From NCBI GenBank assembly GCA_944350065.1, contig CALVOD010000020.1:1-16555 (forward strand): DNA of 16,555 nucleotides, given 5' to 3'. Positions 1 through 6,239 of this stretch are shown here, one piece after another. Every line of letters starts with the position of its first letter. The first letter of the stretch is position 1. The notes below the pieces were generated by a model. It was not told the DNA's origin. It did no database searches and saw nothing but the letters and a program-made list of their open reading frames with translations. This DNA comes from an uncultured Clostridia bacterium. GTDB lineage: Bacteria > Bacillota > Clostridia > Christensenellales > DTU072. The position numbers were made by a program, and so were the translations under genes.

Positions 1-77
1 TTGCGCATCTCGTAAAGTGCCTTGAGATATTGCGGTAGCCTGTGATAGGTCGCCAGCGATACTTCGTTATCTGCCAT
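1..77 (-). CDS. rex: Redox-sensing transcriptional repressor Rex, N-terminal fragment
   Basis: Only the first 25 codons are present; the gene continues past the left edge. The visible peptide starts MADNEVSLATYHRLPQYLKA and matches the winged-helix N terminus of Rex proteins, with the typical S-x-A-T-x-x-R-L-P-x-Y core. Rex is a cytoplasmic repressor that binds DNA when the NADH/NAD+ ratio is low and lets go when NADH rises, and it usually controls fermentation and respiration genes. The NADH-binding Rossmann domain lies outside the window. The ATG at 77-75 is supported by a GGAGAG ribosome site four to five bases upstream. Promoter and operator-like sequence lie just upstream (91-157), suggesting control at its own promoter. 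The family call rests on a short peptide, so it is good but not certain. Confidence 0.8.
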   Translation of the reverse strand, partial: MADNEVSLATYHRLPQYLKALYEMR

Positions 78-90
78 ATTACTCTCCGCC

Positions 91-126
91 AATCGATAAA
101 ATTATATCGATATTTATTTATCGATT
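91..126. promoter_or_regulatory. Operator-like palindrome with three ATCGAT sites at the rex promoter
   Basis: AATCGATAAA (91-100) and TTTATCGATT (117-126) are perfect inverted 10-base arms. At their exact centre is a second palindrome, ATATCGATAT (104-113). The result is three ATCGAT hexamers starting at 92, 106 and 120, spaced exactly 14 bases apart. The array begins two bases after the -10 box of the rex promoter and covers the predicted start site near 122, a position suited to repression. It does not resemble the usual Rex site (TTGT..ACAA-type ends), so the bound protein is unknown. Confidence 0.6.
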
Positions 127-128
127 AA

Positions 129-157
129 ATTGTAATCCATCGCCCCGACGCTGTCAA
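129..157 (-). promoter_or_regulatory. rex promoter
   Basis: On the minus strand, TTGACA (157-152) is separated by 17 bases from TACAAT (134-129), which is close to the sigma-A consensus. The predicted start is near 122, giving a leader of about 45 bases that contains most of the ATCGAT array. Confidence 0.8.
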
Positions 158-356
158 GCGAAAAGCGATATAAAAAATAAATTTTTTAAAGGCGCGAAAA
201 AGCCGTTTACGCGCTACTTTGTTTAAAGGATAAAATGGCAAAAAAATAAGGGGCGCGCGCTCGGCGCGCGTGAGAGCAAGTGACAAAGGACTACGCTTAC
301 GCATAGGGTGTAATGAGCGGGAAAAGGTTATTTACATAATCATAAGGAGCGTAAAT
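158..356 (+). other. Spacer and leader upstream of the nucleosidase gene
   Basis: This stretch separates rex from the plus-strand nucleosidase gene. I see no convincing promoter; TAAAAT at 231-236 is the best -10 candidate, but it lacks a good -35. A perfect GC hairpin, CGCGCGC (254-260), loop TCG, GCGCGCG (264-270), lies in the presumed leader and has no U-run, so it is not an intrinsic terminator. I could not match the leader to any riboswitch class. The ribosome site AAGGAGC (344-350) sits seven bases before the ATG at 357. Confidence 0.4.
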
Positions 357-1073
357 ATGATAGCAATAGTAACAACCGATTTTCCCGAACTTACCACGTC
401 GCTGTGCGGAAGGTATCGCCTGTGCGAACACAGGGCGTACGGACTGACCTTCTACATTGCGGAAATATGCGGCTCGCGCGTAATGCTTGCCAACGTAGGC
501 GACGGCAAAGTGGCTTCCGCGGTAAATCTCTCGAAGCTCCTCAGCTGTCACCGTCCCGCGGCGGTGATAGCGACGGGCAACCTCGCCGGGGTGAGCGGCG
601 CCGCGACAGGCACGGTCGTAATAGCCTCCGACAGCGTGCAATACGACGTCGATTTCAGTAAAATAGGTTATTCGTGGGGGGAGATACCCGCTCTCGACAA
701 AACCTATTTCCAAGCCGATCCCAATCTCGTAGCGCTCGCCAAATGCGCGGGAGCGGCGTTGAGCGCGCAGTATATTACGGGCAGAGTCGTGACGGGCGAC
801 AGGTTCATAGCCGACGCGGTCAAAGCTAACGACCTTGCCTCCACCTGGTCGGCAACGGGCGTAGACGCGGAAACCGGAGCGCTCGCGGAATGCGCGTATA
901 TGTACGGCGTGCCGTTCGTATCCGTGAAAGCGGTCAGCAACTCGGGCGGCGCAAACGCCGTAGGAGAATACACCGCCAACCGTCTTGCCGCGAACTCCGT
1001 ATCCCTGGACTTCGCTCTCAAAATGGCGCGCATCGCCGCCGACGGGCGCTGTGCGTGCGGCGCAAATCCGTAA
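357..1073 (+). CDS. mtnN: MTA/SAH nucleosidase-family nucleoside hydrolase (catalytic Asp replaced by Asn)
   Basis: This 238-residue protein has the length and layout of 5'-methylthioadenosine/S-adenosylhomocysteine nucleosidase, a cytoplasmic enzyme that cleaves the N-glycosidic bond of these by-products of methylation and polyamine synthesis. Visible motifs are G-D-G-K-V-A-S-A (48-55), ATGNLAGVSG (72-81), TGDRF (146-150) and VDAETGALAE (169-178). Glu11 and Glu172 align with the water-activating and ribose-binding glutamates (Glu12 and Glu174 in E. coli). The segment that normally reads A-(I/V)-S-D reads AVSN, so the general-acid Asp197 equivalent is Asn195. The ATG at 357 is chosen over upstream starts because of AAGGAGC at 344-350 and because the family begins here. 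Asn at this position is typical of enzymes acting on 6-oxopurine nucleosides, so a hypoxanthine-type substrate (for example futalosine) or loss of activity are alternatives. The family is secure; the substrate is not. Confidence 0.8.
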   Translation: MIAIVTTDFPELTTSLCGRYRLCEHRAYGLTFYIAEICGSRVMLANVGDGKVASAVNLSKLLSCHRPAAVIATGNLAGVSGAATGTVVIASDSVQYDVDFSKIGYSWGEIPALDKTYFQADPNLVALAKCAGAALSAQYITGRVVTGDRFIADAVKANDLASTWSATGVDAETGALAECAYMYGVPFVSVKAVSNSGGANAVGEYTANRLAANSVSLDFALKMARIAADGRCACGANP

Positions 1074-1093
1074 AGCGACGCGGCTCTTATGAA

Positions 1094-1125
1094 AAGACCG
1101 TCCTAATCGGGACGGTCTTGATTTT
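1094..1125. terminator. Bidirectional terminator between mtnN and deoC
   Basis: AAGACCGTCC (1094-1103) pairs with GGACGGTCTT (1110-1119) around a six-base loop. Plus-strand RNA is followed by GATTTT; minus-strand RNA reads the same stem followed by TTTTC. It can therefore end both the nucleosidase transcript and the converging ATPase-deoC transcript. Confidence 0.85.
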
Positions 1126-1158
1126 CGCATTATAATAAGGATAAATTTAAAATAATTA

Positions 1159-1180
1159 TATAATCAAAATATAATCAAAT
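1159..1180. repeat. 11-base tandem duplication at the 3' end of deoC
   Basis: TATAATCAAAA (1159-1169) is followed at once by TATAATCAAAT (1170-1180), a tandem copy with one difference. The second copy contains the deoC stop codon (1175-1177), so this looks like a small duplication at the gene end. Confidence 0.6.
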
Positions 1181-1846
1181 CTTATACCCCGCTTCTTCCG
1201 CCGCTCTCACGAGCGCGCTCGCCCCTATCCTGTCGGCGCCGGCGGCGATCATCTTCGCCGCGGCTTCCAAGGTGCGTATGCCGCCCGCCGCCTTGACTCT
1301 GACGTTTTTCCCTACGCGCTTACGGAAAAGCGCGACGTCCGCTTCCGTCGCTCCGCCCTTTGCGAACCCCGTGGAAGTCTTGACGTAATCCGCGCCCGCT
1401 TCGGTGACCAAATCGCATACGAGAATTTTTTCTTCTTCGGTAAGCAACGCCGCCTCCGCTATCACTTTGAGTATCTTATCGCCGCAAGCCTTTTTAACGG
1501 CGGCAATTTCCTCTTTTACGTAACCCGTATCGCCGTTTTTGAGTGCACAAACGTTAATTACCATATCGATTTCGTCGGCGCCGTCCGCTATTGCGGCGCG
1601 CGCTTCCGCGACCTTTATGCCGCTAGCGCAGTATCCGTTCGGAAAGCCTATGACCGTACACACCGTTACTCTTCCCGCGGAATATTCGGAAGCGTATTTT
1701 ACGTAGCACGGCGGTATGCACACGCTTGCCGTTCCGTATTTTACGGCTTCGTCTATAAGCGCCGCTATCTCAGCGCGGGCAGCCGTCACCGACAATAAAG
1801 TGTGGTCGCATCGGGCGAGAATATTTTTGATTTCGACGTCGTTCAT
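1175..1846 (-). CDS. deoC: Deoxyribose-phosphate aldolase
   Basis: At 223 residues this has the usual length of DeoC, a cytoplasmic class I aldolase that splits 2-deoxyribose 5-phosphate into glyceraldehyde 3-phosphate and acetaldehyde, the last step in using deoxynucleosides as carbon source. The TIM-barrel motifs are all present: Asp94 in DEIDMVIN (91-98), the Schiff-base Lys156 in YVKTSTGFAKGGAT (154-167) and the relay Lys185 in VKAAGGIRT (184-192). The ATG at 1846 is preceded by AAAGGAGAT about ten bases upstream. It lies 30 bases after the P-type ATPase stop with no terminator between, so it is probably the second gene of the Mn2+-riboswitch-controlled transcript. PunA, encoded elsewhere in the window, supplies deoxyribose 1-phosphate to the same pathway. 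Confidence 0.95.
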   Translation of the reverse strand: MNDVEIKNILARCDHTLLSVTAARAEIAALIDEAVKYGTASVCIPPCYVKYASEYSAGRVTVCTVIGFPNGYCASGIKVAEARAAIADGADEIDMVINVCALKNGDTGYVKEEIAAVKKACGDKILKVIAEAALLTEEEKILVCDLVTEAGADYVKTSTGFAKGGATEADVALFRKRVGKNVRVKAAGGIRTLEAAAKMIAAGADRIGASALVRAAEEAGYKI

Positions 1847-1876
1847 ACTTCCGTTATCTCCTTTCCGTCGTTTATT

Positions 1877-4531
1877 TTACGAACGCGCCTTACGCTTTTT
1901 TGCTGCGCGCTCCGCAATTTCTTCGATAATTTTCTGCGCCTCCACGAGAGGCACTATCAATACGGCGCAACCTATGGCGATACCCCATTCGGCGGCGTTG
2001 AGCGGCGCGATGCCGAATACTTCTGCTATCGGCGGCACGAGCGCGACAAGCAACATAAGCGCCACTCCGACCACGAAAGAAATATCGAGCCAGACATTTT
2101 TGAAAATATCCTTATGGAATATCGAGCTTTCGCGTTTCTTGAGGTTGAAGCTGTGGAAAAGCTGTATAAGGCAAAGGCTTACGAACGCCATGGTCATACC
2201 TACCGCGGGTATAGCCCTGTCGGGAAGCACGTAGTGACCGAGAGAGAACGAAAGCATCACGAGCGCCGACTGCATTATGCCCTGAATTATGATGTCCTGA
2301 CCCGTCCTTCCGCTGAAAAGGCTGCTTCCGGTCTTACGCGGAGGCACGTTCATAAGGTTGGATTCGGCTTCTTCCACTCCGAGGCTTAAAGCGGGCAGGC
2401 TGTCGGTGACGAGATTCACCCACAATATCATAACGGGAGTGAGGAATTCCACGCCGAGGAAAACGGTAGCTATGAACAGGCACAACACCTCGGCTATATT
2501 CGCGGACAACAGGAACTGCACGGCTTTTTTGATATTGGCAAAAATCTTCCTGCCCTCCTCGACCGCGCTCACTATCGTGGCGAAATTGTCGTCGGCAAGT
2601 ATCATATCCGCCGCCCCTTTGGAAACTTCGGTGCCGGTTATGCCCATACCTATGCCGATATCCGCTTCCTTTATCGAAGGGGCGTCGTTCACTCCGTCGC
2701 CGGTCATGGCGACTACGTTGCCGAATGAGCGGTACGCTTTGACGATACGCACCTTGTTCTCGGGGCTTACGCGCGCGAAAACGCTGTATTCTTTGATGAC
2801 TGCCGCGAATTCTTCGTCCGAAAGCGCGTCTATTTCCGCGCCCTCCATAACCTTGTCGCCGGGGCGCAGAATACCTATCTCCGCGGCAATAGCCGCCGCC
2901 GTGTCGCGGTGATCGCCGGTTATCATTATCGGACGCATACCCGCGCCGACAGCCACGCGCACGGCTTCCTTAACCTCGGGACGAGGAGGATCTATCATTC
3001 CGACGAGTCCTACGAAAATCATGTTTTCTTCGGCTTCGCTCACACCTTTAAGCCCGTAATTTACGGCTACGCCCAACACGCGCAACGCCTTCTTCGCCAT
3101 AGCCGAATTGGCTTTTCTTACCGCTTCGCGGTCGGCTTCCGTGATGATCTCCGCTTTGCCGTTACGCATTATGCGCGAGCATCTTCCGAGCATTACGTCG
3201 GTAGCGCCCTTGATATACGCTACGCGCTCGCCGTCGTGCTCGTTATAGGTGGTCATCAGCTTCCTCACCGAATCGAAAGGAATCTCGTCCACCCTCTCGT
3301 ATTCTTCGCGCAACGCCGCATAATCGAAACCGTGCGCTTCCGCAAAATATACGAGCGCGGTTTCGGTGGGGTCGCCGGAATAACCGGTTTCGGCTTTTGC
3401 CGAATCGTTACAGAGCGCGACCGCCCGTATCAATAATTCTCCGTCGACGTCGACTTCCGCGTCCGCGCCGGCGCTACCGAGGGCGGTATATATCTCCTTG
3501 ACGGTCATTCTGTTCAACGTAAGCGTGCCCGTCTTGTCGGTGCAAATTATTTCGCAGCAACCGAGCGTTTCTACGGCGGGCAGGTTGCGGATGATGGCGT
3601 TTCTCTTGCTCATCCTCTGCACCCCTATCGCGAGCACGATAGTCACCACTGCGGGGAGCCCCTCCGGTATCGCCGCAACGGCAATAGCCACCGCGGTCAT
3701 GAACGCGTCTATGATAGGTACGTTGCGTATGAGCGCCGCGGCAAAGATCACCGCCGCTATGATAAGCACCCCTACGCTCAATATCTTCGCGGTCTTCGCA
3801 AGCTGCTTCTGAAGCGGCGTGGTCTGGTCGTCGTTGCCCTGAAGCATTCCCGCGATTTTACCCACTTCGGTCTTCATTCCGGTCGCGACAGCCACGCCGG
3901 AGCCCCTGCCGTAAGATACCACGCCGGTCGCGAAAGCCATGTTCTTCCTGTCGCCGAGCGGCGCGTTCTCCGCAATAACGGCTCCCGAATCCTTTTCCAC
4001 GGGTACCGATTCGCCGGTCAACGCGGCTTCTTCTATCTTAAGCGAAGCGGAATCGAGAAGCCTTACGTCGCACGGAACTATGTCGCCCGCCTCGAGTATC
4101 ACGAGATCTCCTATGACTATCTCCTCGCTTCTCACCTGCGCGACGCGCCCGTCGCGCACAACCTTGGAAAAAGGCTTGTTCATATTCTTGAGCGCCTCGA
4201 GCGCCGCTTCCGCCTTGCTCTCCTGCGTCACGCCTATTATCGCGTTGACGATGACGATGAGCATTATGAGCCCCGCGTCTATAAGGTCGGAATAATTCTT
4301 CTCGAATATCGCAACCGCCGCCGATATCACCGCCGCCGCGATAAGCACTATAATCATTACGTCCTTGAATTGCTCGAGGAACTTGACGAAAAGCGATTTC
4401 TTTTTCTGAGACGCGAGCTCGTTTCTGCCGTTCGCGTTAAGTCGCTTTGCCGCCTCCTCGCCGCTAAGACCTTTGCCGTCCGTTTCCACTGCGCGCAATA
4501 CTTCTTCTTTTGACTCGGAATAAAACGTCAT
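1877..4531 (-). CDS. P-type cation ATPase (P2 type), probable Mn2+/Ca2+ exporter
   Basis: This 884-residue membrane pump has all hallmarks of P2-type ATPases: TGES (172-175), PEGLP in helix M4 (289-293), the phosphorylated Asp332 in DKTGTLT (332-338), KGA (441-443), TGD (538-540) and GDGVND (611-616). About ten membrane helices are visible. Cation-site residues follow the SERCA pattern: Glu290 in M4, Asn678 and Glu681 in M5, Asn706, Thr709 and Asp710 in M6. The M8 glutamate of SERCA appears to be Gln790, so site I may be weaker. By sequence alone it would be called a Ca2+-transporting ATPase. The yybP-ykoY aptamer in its leader favours Mn2+ efflux, as known for riboswitch-linked relatives in lactic streptococci and pneumococci. 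GGAGG lies four bases upstream of the ATG at 4531. Family certain; ion preference inferred. Confidence 0.93.
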   Translation of the reverse strand: MTFYSESKEEVLRAVETDGKGLSGEEAAKRLNANGRNELASQKKKSLFVKFLEQFKDVMIIVLIAAAVISAAVAIFEKNYSDLIDAGLIMLIVIVNAIIGVTQESKAEAALEALKNMNKPFSKVVRDGRVAQVRSEEIVIGDLVILEAGDIVPCDVRLLDSASLKIEEAALTGESVPVEKDSGAVIAENAPLGDRKNMAFATGVVSYGRGSGVAVATGMKTEVGKIAGMLQGNDDQTTPLQKQLAKTAKILSVGVLIIAAVIFAAALIRNVPIIDAFMTAVAIAVAAIPEGLPAVVTIVLAIGVQRMSKRNAIIRNLPAVETLGCCEIICTDKTGTLTLNRMTVKEIYTALGSAGADAEVDVDGELLIRAVALCNDSAKAETGYSGDPTETALVYFAEAHGFDYAALREEYERVDEIPFDSVRKLMTTYNEHDGERVAYIKGATDVMLGRCSRIMRNGKAEIITEADREAVRKANSAMAKKALRVLGVAVNYGLKGVSEAEENMIFVGLVGMIDPPRPEVKEAVRVAVGAGMRPIMITGDHRDTAAAIAAEIGILRPGDKVMEGAEIDALSDEEFAAVIKEYSVFARVSPENKVRIVKAYRSFGNVVAMTGDGVNDAPSIKEADIGIGMGITGTEVSKGAADMILADDNFATIVSAVEEGRKIFANIKKAVQFLLSANIAEVLCLFIATVFLGVEFLTPVMILWVNLVTDSLPALSLGVEEAESNLMNVPPRKTGSSLFSGRTGQDIIIQGIMQSALVMLSFSLGHYVLPDRAIPAVGMTMAFVSLCLIQLFHSFNLKKRESSIFHKDIFKNVWLDISFVVGVALMLLVALVPPIAEVFGIAPLNAAEWGIAIGCAVLIVPLVEAQKIIEEIAERAAKKRKARS

Positions 4532-4553
4532 ATAGCCTCCGTTTGATGCCGTA

Positions 4554-4610
4554 TAAACGAAGAGACTTCCGACAAAAAAGAACCGTCTCTTTTGTCAAAA
4601 GTCTCGTTTA
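4554..4610 (-). promoter_or_regulatory. Expression-platform hairpin of the Mn2+ riboswitch
   Basis: A long stem can form from TAAAC/GTTTA (4554-4558 with 4606-4610), GAGACTT/AAGTCTC (4562-4568 with 4599-4605) and GACAAAA/TTTTGTC (4571-4577 with 4590-4596), about 19 pairs with a bulge and a small internal loop. Its RNA 5' arm contains the whole 3' strand of the aptamer's closing stem, so the two folds exclude each other. No U-run follows the stem, so whether it acts in termination, antitermination or translation is unclear. Confidence 0.6.
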
Positions 4611-4680
4611 CCTTTCGGCTGTGCCGCCAGAAGCGAACTTCGGGATTGTTGGCGGCATCAATTTAAACTACTCCCTTTTG
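4596..4680 (-). ncRNA. yybP-ykoY manganese riboswitch aptamer
   Basis: On the minus strand the RNA starts CAAAAGGGAGTAG (4680-4668), matching the conserved 5' GGGGAGTAG loop of the yybP-ykoY class. Closing stem P1 is CAAAAG (4680-4675) with CTTTTG (4601-4596). An internal stem GCCGCCA/TGGCGGC (4656-4650 with 4629-4623) carries a GAAG/CTTC tip. Near the 3' end a short GAAA-capped hairpin (GCCGAAAGGT, 4618-4609) is followed by ACGAGAC, the counterpart of the conserved GCAAGACC docking loop. This class binds Mn2+ and commonly controls Mn2+ exporters, including P-type ATPases. At 85 nucleotides it is a compact member. Confidence 0.88.
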
Positions 4681-4684
4681 AGCT

Positions 4685-4700
4685 TTGCGGTTTCCCGCAA
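4685..4700 (-). other. 5' hairpin with GAAA tetraloop before the riboswitch
   Basis: TTGCGG-GAAA-CCGCAA forms a perfect six-pair stem at the start of the leader, between the promoter (+1 near 4714) and the aptamer. It may insulate aptamer folding or protect the 5' end. Confidence 0.5.
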
Positions 4701-4720
4701 GTCATACAAGTTATATAAGC

Positions 4721-4749
4721 ATATTACCACCGCTCCTGCGGGCTGTCAA
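4721..4749 (-). promoter_or_regulatory. Promoter of the riboswitch-ATPase-deoC unit
   Basis: TTGACA (4749-4744), 17 bases, TAATAT (4726-4721) on the minus strand, nearly consensus. It lies between the trkH stop and the aptamer; predicted start near 4714, giving a leader of about 183 bases. Confidence 0.88.
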
Positions 4750-4763
4750 GACAAATCCTGCCG

Positions 4764-6236
4764 TTATTTTGCGGGCGCCCACACTTTGGGGTAGAAAAGG
4801 AGCAGCAACGGTACGACCTCGAGTCTGCCGAGGAGCATATCCACGGTGAGCACCAATTTCGAGAAAATCGAATAATCCGCATAAGAATACAACGGACCTA
4901 CGGCGCCGAGACCGGGACCGACGTTATTGAGGCAAGTCGCCACGGCGGAAATATGCGTAGTAAAATCGAATGTCGCGTGCTCCACTACCGAAACGAGCAG
5001 GCAGGACGCCGCGAATATCGTTATATATACTATGAAATAGGAACTCACACTGTGCGAAAGTTCGTCGCTTACGGGTTTGCCGTCGAGGCGCACGGTATTG
5101 AACGAGCGCGGCGAGCAAGCCTGTTTGAAATTGCGGATACCGTTTTTGAAAAGGATTATGACGCGCGAAACCTTTAGACCGCCCGCGGTGCTGCCCGCCG
5201 ATCCGCCGATGAACATCAGAAGTACGAGTATGAATTGCGCAAAAGTCGGCCAGGTCGCGAAATCGGCGGTGGCGTAGCCCGTCGTACTCATAATCGTGGA
5301 CGCCTGGAAAGCGGAATACCTGAGCGCTTCGGCGAAAGTGGAATACACGTTATTGACGAGCAGGCAGACGGTGAGCGCGAGGGTTGCTCCTACGAATATC
5401 GAAAGCATCCAATGGAGTTCTTCGCTTTTCAACGCTTCCCTTACGTGCCCTATCAGAATGAAATAGAACAGGTTGAAGTTCATCGAGAAAATCATCATAA
5501 ACACGGTAATGACCACTTCCACATAGACGGAGTCGAAGTGTCCTACGGAATCGACGTAATTGGAAAATCCGCCGGTACCCGCCGTACCGAAGGAATGGAT
5601 GAAGCTGTCGAAAAGGCTGACGTTTTTATCGATGACGAGCAAGATGACTTCGAGCGCGGTAAGCGCGATATAGATACCGTAAAGTATCCTTGCGGTAAAC
5701 CGAAGTTTGCTTACTATTTTACCGAACTGCGGTCCGGGGACCTCGGCTTTGAGAAGGTGGACGATTGCGGGGTTGCTTTTCGGAAGCACCGCTATAACGA
5801 AAACGAGCACGCCCATACCGCCTATCCAGTGTGTCATGCTGCGCCAGAAAAGCAGGCTTTTGGGCATAGCCTCGACGTCAGGGATAATCGAAGCGCCGGT
5901 CGTGGTGAAGCCCGAAACAGTCTCGAAAATACAATCGATGAAATTGGGTATTGCGCCGCTTATGCGGAAAGGAAGGGCGCCGAAAACGGACATACATATC
6001 CAGGCGAGCGCGACGATAACGAAGCCCCCTCTTGCGCGAATGGCGCTGTCTTTGGGTTTAAGGATCACGCAGGGGAGTCCCACCAGAAGCAAAACGCCTA
6101 TGGTTATGCCGAAAGCGAACGGGGTTCCGTGAGCGTACTCGCCGTAACCGAAGGTCATCGCGAACGGCACGAGCATAAAAGCTGCGGTTATCACGGCTAT
6201 CTGCCCTAAAATGTAAGCCGTCAATCGGTAATTCAT
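4764..6236 (-). CDS. trkH: Trk-type potassium uptake channel subunit TrkH
   Basis: This 490-residue integral membrane protein is the K+-conducting subunit of the Trk/Ktr system. Four pore-loop repeats characteristic of the family are visible: TTTGAS (111-116), GTAGTGGFS (217-225), STTGY (317-321) and NNVGPGLG (437-444), each contributing a glycine to the selectivity filter. Length fits TrkH rather than the shorter KtrB. Its start codon lies only three bases after the trkA stop, and its weak ribosome site (GGGGTG) is inside the trkA end, so translation is probably coupled to trkA. TrkA binds nucleotides on the cytoplasmic face and gates this channel. No clear terminator follows; the next unit has its own promoter. 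Confidence 0.95.
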   Translation of the reverse strand: MNYRLTAYILGQIAVITAAFMLVPFAMTFGYGEYAHGTPFAFGITIGVLLLVGLPCVILKPKDSAIRARGGFVIVALAWICMSVFGALPFRISGAIPNFIDCIFETVSGFTTTGASIIPDVEAMPKSLLFWRSMTHWIGGMGVLVFVIAVLPKSNPAIVHLLKAEVPGPQFGKIVSKLRFTARILYGIYIALTALEVILLVIDKNVSLFDSFIHSFGTAGTGGFSNYVDSVGHFDSVYVEVVITVFMMIFSMNFNLFYFILIGHVREALKSEELHWMLSIFVGATLALTVCLLVNNVYSTFAEALRYSAFQASTIMSTTGYATADFATWPTFAQFILVLLMFIGGSAGSTAGGLKVSRVIILFKNGIRNFKQACSPRSFNTVRLDGKPVSDELSHSVSSYFIVYITIFAASCLLVSVVEHATFDFTTHISAVATCLNNVGPGLGAVGPLYSYADYSIFSKLVLTVDMLLGRLEVVPLLLLFYPKVWAPAK

Positions 6237-6239
6237 CGT

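Noticed and set aside
171..188. AT-rich inverted repeat (TAAAAAA/TTTTTTA) as a binding site or terminator
   Set aside because: Runs of A and T pair easily by chance in AT-rich spacers, and no transcript obviously ends here.
270..356. Longer N terminus for the nucleosidase
   Set aside because: The extension does not fit the family and passes through the leader, while AAGGAGC at 344-350 supports the ATG at 357.
243..356. SAM, SAH or purine riboswitch in the nucleosidase leader
   Set aside because: I looked for the conserved cores of these classes and found none; only a plain GC hairpin is visible.
297..1130. Minus-strand open frame opposite the nucleosidase gene
   Set aside because: It is Arg-rich and low in complexity, runs through the terminator and opposes a gene with clear motifs.
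4764..4790. trkH terminator at the GGGCGCCC palindrome
   Set aside because: The palindrome lies within the coding end, has no loop of useful size and no U-run.
5235..6209. Long plus-strand open frame opposite trkH (about 324 codons)
   Set aside because: The translation is rich in His, Arg and Glu, with no family resemblance and no ribosome site; it mirrors a conserved membrane protein gene.
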